44,249 bases of DNA, from positions 1 through 44,249 of the forward strand of contig JAJDTA010000171.1 in the NCBI GenBank assembly GCA_022827405.1. The letters are read 5' to 3'. Position 1 is the stretch's first letter. Every line of letters starts with the position of its first letter. The position numbers and the translations under genes were made by a program. The DNA is from Acidimicrobiia bacterium. Its GTDB lineage: Bacteria > Actinomycetota > Acidimicrobiia > Acidimicrobiales > Bin134. The notes under the pieces were generated by a model. The model searched no databases and was not told the DNA's origin. It saw only the letters and a program-made list of their open reading frames with translations. Positions 1-7,832 of the stretch are shown here, in pieces.

Positions 1-288
1 CGTTCGGCCGATTCCCGCCTTTACTCGCTGGGTGCGGGAAAGACGAGTGAGATCTTCTCCCTGCAATAGAATGGCACCTTCGTTGCGGCGGACATAGCCG
101 GACACCACGTTGAAAACAGTGGTCTTGCCTGCGCCGTTTGGACCGATCAACCCGTTAAATCCGGGCACAAAATTCAGGTCTATACCCTGCAACACTTGAT
201 TGCCGCCGAAAGCCACATGAAGCCCATTTATCTGAAGCACGACAGCCGTATCCACGGTGGCCGTTTGAGATGGAGCGCTGATACTCAT
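1..288 (-). CDS. livG: Branched-chain amino acid-type ABC transporter ATP-binding protein (partial, N-terminal part)
   Basis: Only the first 96 residues lie in the window; the gene continues beyond base 1. The ATG is at 288, two bases after the livM stop, so the two are translationally linked. The Walker A loop GPNGAGKTT is visible near residue 45, preceded by an ABC-type beta region (INGLHVAFGGNQVLQGIDLNF). The family (LivG) hydrolyses ATP on the cytoplasmic face to power uptake by the LivHM permeases. The true substrate could be a branched-chain amino acid, another amino acid, urea or an aromatic acid; context next to a catabolic cluster leaves that open. The fragment shares the low GC of livM. 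Confidence 0.9.
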   Translation of the reverse strand, partial: MSISAPSQTATVDTAVVLQINGLHVAFGGNQVLQGIDLNFVPGFNGLIGPNGAGKTTVFNVVSGYVRRNEGAILLQGEDLTRLSRTQRVKAGIGRT

Positions 289-290
289 GA

Positions 291-1388
291 CTAGAACTCA
301 GTCAGCAACCGTAGGCGGCGCTGAAGGTCTTTGACCCATCGGCTTTCGCGGAGACGTTCGGGGAGCGCAGCAATACCACTAGGGAGAATAAGAATACACA
401 GGATCAAAGTGATGCCCAATATCAAGAACAACAGCTTCCTTGTATCTTGCAGATTCTGACGCATAAACACGAAGAACAATGCTCCAATAAGTGGGCCCCA
501 CTTATGACTCACGCCACCGGCAATCAAAACCACCAGCAAGAACACCAACATTCCGGTTTTGAATGTTGCAGGTTGAGCAAATGAAGTATTTTGTGCCCAC
601 ATTGCCCCACCCAGTGCTGCCGAGAACGCCGAAAGTCCAAAGGCCACCAGTTTGTAGTACGTGGAAGATATTCCTATAGGACCGGTAGCAATATCAATGT
701 CTCGTACCGCTTTGAGTGTGCGGCCCATGCGTCGGTTAGTGAGCACAGTATACGCAACCATCATAACAAAAAGTGCACCGAGCGACAGTACATAATAGCT
801 CAGAACACGATCTAAGCCAGGGAGGGCAAACTGAGGTACCTGTTTCCCTGTACCACCGTTCGTCTTGAGTCCGCTCCATACTTTGTCATCGAGACTAATT
901 ATCTTTACGATGAGTTCACCCAAAGCAAGCGTAGCGATTGCGAGGAAAAAGCCCTTCAGCCTAGCCGCAGGAAATCCAATCACGATTCCAATTATCGCTG
1001 CTGCCACACAAACTACTGGCAAAGCAACAAAAAACGGCCAGTCATAACCTACTAGGGCTTCTCTCAAACCAGTTGGTGCAGACAGAATTGCCGTCCCATA
1101 CGCACCAATAGCAAATAAGCCGGCGACCGCTAGTCCCAAAGTTCCGGAGTAACCCACAAGAAGATTGAAACCGACTCCTGCGGTGGCCCAGGCAAATACA
1201 AAGGCCAAGTTGCCTCGACCGAAATTATTGCCACTGTCAAAGATATCGGTCCATCCCATTATGGGCAGCCATGGCAAAAGCCCCAAGAATACAAAAACTC
1301 CCAGAGTGGTCAGTTGGCTTCGGTACCGGGTTAGTCCAGTTCCCTGCGGTGGATAGAGAGGGTAGGAGGAGGCAGCAACTTCAGCCAT
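291..1388 (-). CDS. livM: Branched-chain amino acid-type ABC transporter permease LivM
   Basis: A 365-residue polytopic membrane protein with about ten hydrophobic segments. The LivM-type cytoplasmic coupling segment is near residues 225-260 (RTLKAVRDIDIATGPIGISS followed by a YKLVAFGLSAF segment), and a GG-x-GP-x-GA type segment (GGVSHKWGPLIGA) lies near 300. It pairs with LivH to form the transmembrane pore. The ATG at 1388 lies three bases after the livH stop. The N-terminus is about 25 residues longer than the first membrane span needs. Base composition is near 50% GC by hand count of several lines, well below livH (about 60-65%) and the rest of the window, suggesting a different evolutionary source or gene replacement. 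Confidence 0.92.
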   Translation of the reverse strand: MAEVAASSYPLYPPQGTGLTRYRSQLTTLGVFVFLGLLPWLPIMGWTDIFDSGNNFGRGNLAFVFAWATAGVGFNLLVGYSGTLGLAVAGLFAIGAYGTAILSAPTGLREALVGYDWPFFVALPVVCVAAAIIGIVIGFPAARLKGFFLAIATLALGELIVKIISLDDKVWSGLKTNGGTGKQVPQFALPGLDRVLSYYVLSLGALFVMMVAYTVLTNRRMGRTLKAVRDIDIATGPIGISSTYYKLVAFGLSAFSAALGGAMWAQNTSFAQPATFKTGMLVFLLVVLIAGGVSHKWGPLIGALFFVFMRQNLQDTRKLLFLILGITLILCILILPSGIAALPERLRESRWVKDLQRRLRLLTEF

Positions 1389-1391
1389 GAT

Positions 1392-2489
1392 CTATACCTC
1401 ACGTGTCCGTGCTATGCGGCTGAACCCGCCGGGTGCCACCAACAACACCACCACCACGACTAGCAGTGCAATGGTGGGCTGGAGACTGGTGCTGATCTGG
1501 CCGCCAGCCACGGCCTCGCCTACCCCGATAAGCAGACCACCAGCAAAGGTGCCACCCAATGAGGTGAATCCTCCCAGCACCGCAGCGATGAAGCCCTTCA
1601 GAATAAGTGAATCAGCACTGCCCACTTCCACCACTGTGGAAGTGGTGTTCAAGATCATGGCTGCGCCAGCCACAAAGGTGCCGATGGCCCAAGCGATGAG
1701 CGAGACCATACCGGCATTTATGCCCAACATCCGGGCGGTGGGACCGTCTTCGGCAATGGCCCGCATTCGCACCCCCCACTTGGACCAGAAGAAGAGAGCC
1801 AATCCGATGACTATCAAGATACCCACCGAAATGGTGATGACCTGATCCCAGCCGATTCGAGTGCTGCCCAAGTCGAAGGTTTTCCCTGACCAAGGAGAAT
1901 CAAAGCGCTTCGGTTCAGACCCCCACCAGATTTCGAGCAATGCGCCCAGAACGAAAGTCAAGCCGATGGTTAGCAGTAGAAGTGGAAAGTGGTCCAGTTC
2001 GATCAACGGCTTAACCCAGGAAGTAAGCATCTTGTAGGTGAGCACCGCAGTGATAATGGCCAGAATGACGGCTACGGCCAGGGGAAAGCCCTCGTCGGTA
2101 ACTGGGAACCAGTCCAGGAACGATGGCAGACCCTCGTTGTTCAAAAAGTCGATGCTGATCCAGCCCAACCCCAACGCTCCGAACACAGACAACGGCTGAT
2201 TGGACAACCCAGTAAGGGGGCGAACCAACAAGTACTGCGTGACTGCACCAAGAGCGGCGGCAAAAATCAACCCGATAAGAACGGCCAGCCAGAACGGCCA
2301 CCCGACTCCCCCCAGCGCAGGATCGCCGGACAAGAACCAAGCCATATAGGCGGCCACCAAACCCATCTGGGCCATGGCGAAGTTGGGCACGTCGGTCGAC
2401 TTCATAATGACCACGACGGCCACGCCGATGAGGCTATAGCTCGACCCGGACTCCAATCCGGCCACAATTTGCTGGAGGAGTTGATCCAC
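1392..2489 (-). CDS. livH: Branched-chain amino acid-type ABC transporter permease LivH
   Basis: A 365-residue inner-membrane permease with roughly eight to nine hydrophobic helices. The conserved LivH coupling motif is near residues 240-275 (MRAIAEDGPTARMLGINAGM), and a GG-x-TSLGGT-FAGG segment lies near 310. The start is GTG at 2489 with AGGAG nine bases upstream on the minus strand. It follows the substrate-binding protein gene after a 64-base gap that holds a strong hairpin, and precedes livM by three bases. It forms the pore with LivM. The N-terminal sequence (MDQLLQQIVAGLESGSSYSLIG) is typical of the family. Confidence 0.92.
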   Translation of the reverse strand: MDQLLQQIVAGLESGSSYSLIGVAVVVIMKSTDVPNFAMAQMGLVAAYMAWFLSGDPALGGVGWPFWLAVLIGLIFAAALGAVTQYLLVRPLTGLSNQPLSVFGALGLGWISIDFLNNEGLPSFLDWFPVTDEGFPLAVAVILAIITAVLTYKMLTSWVKPLIELDHFPLLLLTIGLTFVLGALLEIWWGSEPKRFDSPWSGKTFDLGSTRIGWDQVITISVGILIVIGLALFFWSKWGVRMRAIAEDGPTARMLGINAGMVSLIAWAIGTFVAGAAMILNTTSTVVEVGSADSLILKGFIAAVLGGFTSLGGTFAGGLLIGVGEAVAGGQISTSLQPTIALLVVVVVLLVAPGGFSRIARTREV

Positions 2490-2512
2490 TTTCTGTGCTC
2501 CTATGGGTTAGC

Positions 2513-2544
2513 TGTCCGGGGCCGGTGAACACCGGCCCCGGACA
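2513..2544 (-). terminator. Strong intercistronic hairpin between binding-protein gene and livH
   Basis: A perfect 15-base inverted repeat, TGTCCGGGGCCGGTG and its reverse complement, separated by only AA (so the real loop takes in a few stem bases). It lies ten bases after the stop of the binding-protein gene and before livH. No T-run follows, so it is not a standard intrinsic terminator. Such hairpins commonly stabilise the upstream transcript or act as partial terminators, keeping periplasmic binding protein in excess over permease. That role here is inference. Confidence 0.7.
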
Positions 2545-2553
2545 AGAAAGCAA

Positions 2554-3888
2554 TCAGGTCGCTGGCGATAGGAAGCCCCGAACCTGGGTCCAAGTTTGGG
2601 TGTCAGCGTCGTACTCAGCAATCCCAGCACCAAAGACGCAGCTATGGCCACCCGGCAATGGCCCGCAGGCCACCGGAGCGATAGACGGCACGATGATGGG
2701 ATCATTTATCAGCATCTCGGCTGTCGCATGGAAGTTCTCGTAGGAGTAGTCGCCGTCCAGCCGATCAAACAGTTCGTAGAAGGCAACGGAGAGAGAGTAG
2801 GTCTGGAGGCTGAAGTTAGGGGCAAGGCTCCCCGCGCCGGGACCGTCATAGGCCTCCCACATTGCGGCCCAGTGCTGCACGAACTCGTTGTCGGCGTCAG
2901 GCAGTGCCGTCTGGAGGGCACCAAAGTAGCCGTCGGCTGCCTCGGGGTTGGCCAAGCCAACTGTGGTCTGGCCACCGGTTCCGGCAGAACCCTGGTCGGA
3001 GCACACCCATGGATCGAAGCCAGCCTCATGGAATTGGTCGAGCACCAACCCGTTCTGGGTACCGTCCAGCGCGGTCAGCACTGCGTCGGCCCCAGAGTCA
3101 ATGACGGCCAACACCGCAGGTGATACTGCGTCGGAGCCTGTCTCGACCTCTTCTTTGGCCACGACCTCCATACCGTGAACCGGGGCCTGCGTGTCGATGG
3201 CCGCGAAGGCCTCTTCGCCCAATTCGTTGTCCTGTCCGATCGCTGCCACCTTCACCGCGCCGAGGTCGGCAAAGTGGTCGATGCAGATTCGACCCTGCTC
3301 AGTACGGGTTGGGTTGGTTAGGTACACCTCTTGGACGTCATTGTCAGCAGGCGAAACCGGGCCCCAAAGCGGGGTGCCTGCGGCTTCAATATCGGGGTAG
3401 GTGGATGGAATGGCAGCTGAGCCTGCGGTGCCCACGAAACCCCAAACGTTGTCCTGTTCGATCATCTTGCGAACGTTGGTAACCATCTGCTCGACCTCTA
3501 GGCGGTCGTCTTCCCAGACCAGCTCGAATGTGCAGCCGTCGATGCCGCCTCTTTCATTGACTTCCGTCATTGCCATGATGACGCCAGCGATCAGACCCTC
3601 ACCAGCTACCGCGGCCCGGCCGGTGAACGGCTGGGAGCTGCCAATTTTGATGACACCATTCTCCTTGTCCACGCCTCGCATATCGCCCTCGGTGGCGTAG
3701 GCACATCCCGTAGCCATGTCCTCTTCGGGCATGTCCTCTTCGGGCATGTCCTCTTCAGCCGGAGCTGGAGCCTCGGTAGCCGCGGGAGCAGGCGCGGCAC
3801 CTCCGTCGTCGTCATCGTCGTTGCCGCATGCAGCAGCGACCAGGGCCACTGCGAACAGTAGGGCCAGAATTTTCAAGAGCTTGGACAC
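2554..3888 (-). CDS. livK: ABC transporter substrate-binding lipoprotein, LivJ/K type
   Basis: Encodes 444 residues from a GTG at 3888 preceded by GGAGGGG; the open frame extends 15 codons further upstream but without a ribosome site. The N-terminus is a lipoprotein signal with lipobox VAAAC (Cys21). A low-complexity linker follows, rich in D, A, P and E, containing three copies of MPEED/EEDM encoded by a 15-bp tandem repeat. The rest is a periplasmic binding protein type I fold (Peripla_BP_6): IKIGSSQPFTGRAAVAGEG near 70, EVNERGGIDGCTFELVWED, and an alternating two-lobe pattern. It is the first gene of the liv operon and captures the ligand outside the membrane. Conserved cysteines near residues 53, 119, 189 and others suggest disulphides. 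The ligand is unknown. Confidence 0.92.
   Translation of the reverse strand: MSKLLKILALLFAVALVAAACGNDDDDDGGAAPAPAATEAPAPAEEDMPEEDMPEEDMATGCAYATEGDMRGVDKENGVIKIGSSQPFTGRAAVAGEGLIAGVIMAMTEVNERGGIDGCTFELVWEDDRLEVEQMVTNVRKMIEQDNVWGFVGTAGSAAIPSTYPDIEAAGTPLWGPVSPADNDVQEVYLTNPTRTEQGRICIDHFADLGAVKVAAIGQDNELGEEAFAAIDTQAPVHGMEVVAKEEVETGSDAVSPAVLAVIDSGADAVLTALDGTQNGLVLDQFHEAGFDPWVCSDQGSAGTGGQTTVGLANPEAADGYFGALQTALPDADNEFVQHWAAMWEAYDGPGAGSLAPNFSLQTYSLSVAFYELFDRLDGDYSYENFHATAEMLINDPIIVPSIAPVACGPLPGGHSCVFGAGIAEYDADTQTWTQVRGFLSPAT
3715..3759 (-). repeat. Three in-frame 15-bp tandem repeats in the lipoprotein linker
   Basis: CATGTCCTCTTCGGG on the plus strand is repeated head to tail about three times, the last copy diverging at its end. 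On the coding strand it gives the acidic EEDMP repeat between the lipobox and the binding domain. It probably only sets linker length and charge, and copy number could vary between strains. Confidence 0.85.
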
Positions 3889-4121
3889 GGATCCCCCTCC
3901 ATGTAATTGGACGTGCACTGATTGGAAGCACACTATTTCGAAACCCTAACAGACATCTTGCGATGGCAAAATACTGGAGACGGCAGACATCACCGTGACC
4001 ACCTTTGCCTAATCCCGGAAGTGCAACCGAAACAGCAACCCACGCACCGTGATCAGTCGGGACAGATGGACGCCTCAACCACCCGCCCCTACTTCGGCCG
4101 CTACCCGGTGGTGTTCTCGGC
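3889..4121. other. Intergenic region upstream of the liv operon
   Basis: This 233-base gap is the longest non-coding stretch in the window. It separates the binding-protein start from the end of the amidohydrolase, so the liv promoter should lie here on the minus strand. I see only weak sigma-70-like boxes (for example TTGCCA followed 15 bases later by TAGGGT, read on the minus strand) and no convincing operator. A 67-codon open frame on the plus strand shows no protein-like features. Confidence 0.5.
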
Positions 4122-5444
4122 TTAGTTGACCAGGTCGCTGGTGAGGATCTGGGCGGCCCAGTTGGCCACTTTCTCACCGGGGATGGGGCCCCGGGTGGGC
4201 CAGGGGCGATCGAGGTCCACTGGCTGGCCGCGGCTGATCACGGTGCGGAGATTTGAGCGGTCGGCCAGCACGGTGACGTCGGTGGCGGGATCGCCGTTTA
4301 CCACCAGCAAGTCGGCAGCCATGCCGGGGGCCAGGGTGCCCACCTCGCCTTCCATGCGCATGGCGATGGCGCCGTTGGCGGTGGCGCAGGCGATGGCCTG
4401 AAGCGGGCTCAGCCCGACCGACTCCACCAGCACCTCCATCTCCCGGGCGTGCCAGTGGCCGTAGGGGGTGAGGGCAAACCCCGATTCCGAGCCGCACAGC
4501 AGCGGCACTCCGGCATCGTGGGCCTTGGCCATCATCTTGGCCGTGGCCTCGATCTCGCCCCGGAACACGTCTTGCATACCGGCCCCGGCGCCCACCAGGT
4601 GGCCGTAGTCGGCCAGGTTGGCCAAGAAGGTGAAGGTGGGCATTAGGGCGGCCCCGGCGTCGATCACCGCTTCCAGACCGGCTTCGTCCATGAACGAGGC
4701 GTGGAGTATGAGATCCACCCCGGCCTCGGCGCAGGCTTGGGTGCTGTGGGCCGAGCGGGCGTGGGCCATGACCGGGGTCTCCAGCTCGTGGGCGGTGTCG
4801 CACACCGCCTTCAACTCCTCGGGCTTCCAGGCCAACAGCTCGCCCCTGTGCCGGGGGATGGACCCGGTGGCGTGGATCTTGATCCAGTCGGCGCCGTACT
4901 TGATGTGGCGGCGGGTCATCTGGATCATCTCATCGATGGTGGTCACCACCTGGGCGTAGCCCACCACCCCGGTGTCGGGTATGAGTCGCCCAGCGGTGCC
5001 GCCCACTGAGGTGACCAGCGCCTGCACCCCGGTGGCCATGCGGGGGCCCTCCACCACGCCGGCGTCCACCGCATCGCGCAGCGACGGCCCCATGGAGAAC
5101 AGCGTGTCGGGATCGCAGAATCCGGTGACCCCGGCCATCAAGAGCTTCTGGAGATTCTGGGCGGCGATGAGCGCGGCCAGGGTGTGGTCGCGGTGGAAGA
5201 ACAGCTCATCGTTGGACTGCACATCGTCGAAGGTGCAATGGACGTGGGCGTCGATCAGGCCGGGCATCACCGTGCATCCGGCGGCGTCGATGACGGTGGC
5301 GTCGGGCCGGTCGGCGCCCGCATCGGGGCCGATGGCGACGATGCGATCGCCCTCCAACAGCACCGCGGTGTTGGGCTGGGGCGGGGAACCGGTGCCGTCG
5401 ATCATCGTTCCCCCGGTGATCAGGATGGGCATCGGCTCGGTCAT
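4122..5444 (-). CDS. Amidohydrolase family protein (metal-dependent, prolidase/imidazolonepropionase-like)
   Basis: A 440-residue amidohydrolase-superfamily enzyme. It has an N-terminal beta-sandwich part (ILITGGTMIDGTG), the metal-binding HxH in GLIDAHVHC near residue 66, a probable carboxylated lysine in DWIKIHATGS near 188, further histidines in MAHARSAHS and LILHASF, and a C-terminal segment (GTLAPGMAADLLVVNGDP) typical of the family. The nearest named relatives are likely the Xaa-Pro/Xaa-Arg dipeptidase-like branch, but the substrate cannot be read from sequence. The ATG at 5444 has AAAGGGG upstream. It follows the duplicated unknown protein by 15 bases and appears to be the last gene of a three-gene unit with it and an SDR. 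Confidence 0.88.
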   Translation of the reverse strand: MTEPMPILITGGTMIDGTGSPPQPNTAVLLEGDRIVAIGPDAGADRPDATVIDAAGCTVMPGLIDAHVHCTFDDVQSNDELFFHRDHTLAALIAAQNLQKLLMAGVTGFCDPDTLFSMGPSLRDAVDAGVVEGPRMATGVQALVTSVGGTAGRLIPDTGVVGYAQVVTTIDEMIQMTRRHIKYGADWIKIHATGSIPRHRGELLAWKPEELKAVCDTAHELETPVMAHARSAHSTQACAEAGVDLILHASFMDEAGLEAVIDAGAALMPTFTFLANLADYGHLVGAGAGMQDVFRGEIEATAKMMAKAHDAGVPLLCGSESGFALTPYGHWHAREMEVLVESVGLSPLQAIACATANGAIAMRMEGEVGTLAPGMAADLLVVNGDPATDVTVLADRSNLRTVISRGQPVDLDRPWPTRGPIPGEKVANWAAQILTSDLVN

Positions 5445-5459
5445 CTGGCTCAGCCCCTT

Positions 5460-6323
5460 TCAGTCCCCCAGCAGGGCCGCGGCGGCGTCTTTGACGGACA
5501 TGCCCACCTCGACGCCACGGTTGCGGGCCGGCTGGTTGCACGCGCTGATGATCCCCTCATCGTACGCCTTGAACGCATCCCCCACCGGGGCACTCCACGC
5601 ATCGCAGCACGCTCCGGCCAGTCCATGGGCCTCGGTGATGGCCAATCCGGCGATGCCGGCGTCGTTCTTGCTACGGCCTCCGTCGGAGCAGATGAAGCCG
5701 TGGGGACTCACCTCCAGGAGGAAATCGGCCCCGCTGCGCCCGGTGTGGCCCGCGGTGACCAGCACATTGCGGGAGTCCTCGGGCAGGGCGAACACGATTG
5801 AGTCGGTTACCACGATCTGGCGTCCGCTGTCGGTGGTGGCCTTGACCTCGCGGCGGATCTTGGTGCCCTCGTCCACCTCGCCGGGATCGTTCCTCAACAG
5901 CAGCTTGGCCGCCTCGGCCACCGTCATGCCTTCGGTGACCCCGCAGCGCTCGGCGTAGATGTTGAGACGGGAGATGACTCCGGTCTCATAAAGATCGAGT
6001 CCGTTGCCCAGCTCGGCGCTCATCCCGTCGGCGGTGGCGGCGGGGATGCCCAGCGCCTCCAAGAACCACAGCCCGGAGATGCCCGCGCCGTCCTTGCCGA
6101 TACAGCCGTCGTGGCCGATGACCCCTTTCGGCCGATGGGGGGCCATCAGCCGGGCGGGAAGCACGCCGAGATACGACGACGGCACCACCACGTCGTTGTC
6201 GCGGTTCCGGGCGTCCACATACCGGGCCGAGTCCATGGTGACGATCCGTCGGTCGCCGTCGGTGTAGACCACCTCTTGAGGGTGGTCCTCCTCGTTGGCC
6301 AGCAGTGGGGCTTCTTCAGGCAC
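5460..6323 (-). CDS. Uncharacterised protein with full-length internal duplication (paralogue A)
   Basis: Encodes 287 residues from a GTG at 6323. I do not recognise the family. Residues 26-143 and 168-285 align with each other end to end: D31-S/D174-S, D72/D214, AGISGL/AGIAGL, EALG/EAHG (E89/E231), Y112/Y254, GVIS..N121/GIIS..N263, GV..GM and AA..LL, at a constant offset of 142-143. The fold is therefore a tandem dimer, perhaps with one active site per repeat or at the interface. No signal peptide or membrane span is seen. A paralogue lies at 13293-14147. The gene sits between an SDR (36 bases upstream) and an amidohydrolase (15 bases downstream), suggesting a catabolic enzyme or an isomerase or hydrolase of a cyclic substrate; that is inference only. 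Confidence 0.85.
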   Translation of the reverse strand: MPEEAPLLANEEDHPQEVVYTDGDRRIVTMDSARYVDARNRDNDVVVPSSYLGVLPARLMAPHRPKGVIGHDGCIGKDGAGISGLWFLEALGIPAATADGMSAELGNGLDLYETGVISRLNIYAERCGVTEGMTVAEAAKLLLRNDPGEVDEGTKIRREVKATTDSGRQIVVTDSIVFALPEDSRNVLVTAGHTGRSGADFLLEVSPHGFICSDGGRSKNDAGIAGLAITEAHGLAGACCDAWSAPVGDAFKAYDEGIISACNQPARNRGVEVGMSVKDAAAALLGD

Positions 6324-6359
6324 GGCTCGACGTTACTCCTTGGTGTTTGGTTGATTTCC

Positions 6360-7196
6360 CTACAGGCCGGTGCGGCCAGCTTCGCGGATCATGGGGGCGT
6401 AGTCGGCGAAGCCGGGGGCGTCGGCCCTTGCGCCGGTGGTGAAGCCGGCGTCGGTGGCCAGGGTGTGGCCGCTGGTGTAGCCCGACTCGTCGGAGGCCAG
6501 CCACAGGGCGGCGTTGGCCACGTCGGTGGCCAGGCCGGGGCGGCCGATCAGCGGGGAGCTGGCGGTGAGCTCGGCCCGGGCGCCGTCCATGTTGGTGTGG
6601 TCGCCGGTGTGGGCGAACGCCACCATCGGGGTGAGCATCGACGCGGGGGCGATGCAGTTCACCCGGATGCCGAAGCGGCACAGCTCGGCGGCGGCGTTCT
6701 TGGTCAACCCGACCACCGCATGCTTGGCCGCGGCGTAGGCGTGGGGGCCGAGTCCGCCCATCACGCCAGCGGTGCTCGACATGGAGATGATCGAGCCGGT
6801 CTGGCGGGGCTTCATCACCCGGGCGGCGTGCTTGACGCCGTAGAACACCCCGTGGAGCAGGACGTCGATGCTGGCGTGCCATTCGTCGGCCGGAGTGGTG
6901 TCGACGGGACCGACGGCACCGACGATGCCGGCGTTGTTGTACATCACATCAAGCTGTCCGAACTCGGCCACCGCGGCGTCCACCAGGCCAGCTACATCAT
7001 CTTCGGAGGTCACGTCGCAGTGGACGAACACCGCCCCATCGCCCAGTGAATCGGCCAGCGCCTGGCCAGCGTCGTCCTGGATATCGCCCAAGGCCACCTT
7101 GGCGCCCTCTTCGACGAATCGCTCAGCCGCGGCCCGTCCGATACCGCTGGAAGACCCGGTGATGGCCGCCACCCTTCCGTCAAGTCGTCCGCTCAT
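6360..7196 (-). CDS. SDR family NAD(P)-dependent oxidoreductase
   Basis: A 278-residue classical short-chain dehydrogenase/reductase. TGSSSGIG is the Rossmann dinucleotide-binding motif near residue 12, NNAG near 90, the catalytic Ser lies in ISMSSTAG and the Tyr/Lys in YAAAKHA near 155. The start at 7196 is chosen because AGGAGG sits five bases upstream; an in-frame start 11 codons earlier lacks this. The family oxidises or reduces alcohols, ketones or sugars with NAD(P). It is the first gene of the minus-strand set SDR, duplicated unknown protein, amidohydrolase, and is divergent from the SnoaL-like gene with only 50 bases between the starts. The substrate is unknown. Confidence 0.9.
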   Translation of the reverse strand: MSGRLDGRVAAITGSSSGIGRAAAERFVEEGAKVALGDIQDDAGQALADSLGDGAVFVHCDVTSEDDVAGLVDAAVAEFGQLDVMYNNAGIVGAVGPVDTTPADEWHASIDVLLHGVFYGVKHAARVMKPRQTGSIISMSSTAGVMGGLGPHAYAAAKHAVVGLTKNAAAELCRFGIRVNCIAPASMLTPMVAFAHTGDHTNMDGARAELTASSPLIGRPGLATDVANAALWLASDESGYTSGHTLATDAGFTTGARADAPGFADYAPMIREAGRTGL

Positions 7197-7246
7197 CGTT
7201 GCCTCCTGTGAATCGACTGCGCCCGGCACCGTAACCTGAGCGGCCT

Positions 7247-7756
7247 ATGGAAACCAGATCAGAAGACACCCAGGCCCTCGACGTGGACCGGATCCAAGAC
7301 CTCTTGGACCGCGATGCCATTCGCCACATCCAGGTTCGCTACGCATGGAGCCTGGACAACCACAACTGGGAGGCGCTCAAGGAGGTCTTCTTGCCCGACG
7401 CGGTGGCCGACTACCGGGGAGAGCGGTTCGAGGGGCTCGAGGCCATCGTGGCCAAGTGCGCCTCCTCGCTGGAGCCGGCCGACGCCAGCCAGCACCTCAA
7501 CGGCTGCCACTGGGCCCAGATCGAAGGCGACAAGGCCATCGCCGGCTGCTATTTCATCGCCACCAAGTACATCGCCGATGCCCCCGGCGGCGACACCTTC
7601 ATCGTGGGCGGCAAGTACATCGACGAGATGGTCCGCACCCCCGACGGCTGGCGCATCGCCCACCGCCTCCTAGAGCAGACCTTCCTAGACGGCAACCCCG
7701 AAGTAGAGACCATCTCCCAAACCCGCTGGGCCGCCCGCCAGCAAGATGGCGGCTAG
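7247..7756 (+). CDS. SnoaL-like / nuclear transport factor 2-fold protein
   Basis: A 169-residue protein of the SnoaL_4/NTF2-like type: LLDRDAIRHIQVRYAWSLD at the start, then DNHNWEALKEVFLPDAVADY, and a C-terminal GGKYIDEMVRTPDGWRIAHR strand pair that forms the curved sheet of the alpha+beta barrel. Members include small cyclases, dehydratases, isomerases and non-catalytic binding proteins, often paired with oxidoreductases in degradation of aromatics or steroids. The gene diverges from the SDR at 7196, so both could share a regulatory region of 50 bases. Catalytic residues cannot be assigned with confidence. Confidence 0.85.
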   Translation: METRSEDTQALDVDRIQDLLDRDAIRHIQVRYAWSLDNHNWEALKEVFLPDAVADYRGERFEGLEAIVAKCASSLEPADASQHLNGCHWAQIEGDKAIAGCYFIATKYIADAPGGDTFIVGGKYIDEMVRTPDGWRIAHRLLEQTFLDGNPEVETISQTRWAARQQDGG

Positions 7757-7832
7757 CAGCTAGAAGCCGCCATCAGCTTTGCACCAACCAAGCCACCCCG
7801 GCGCACGCAGTGCTAGTGGCTATGGTGAGTTC

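Noticed and set aside
3715-3759. Tandem 15-mers considered as a CRISPR-like or regulatory array
   Set aside because: They are contiguous without spacers, lie inside a coding frame, and keep frame.
3922-4125. 67-codon open frame in the gap upstream of the liv operon
   Set aside because: No ribosome site, no recognisable features, and it overlaps the amidohydrolase end.
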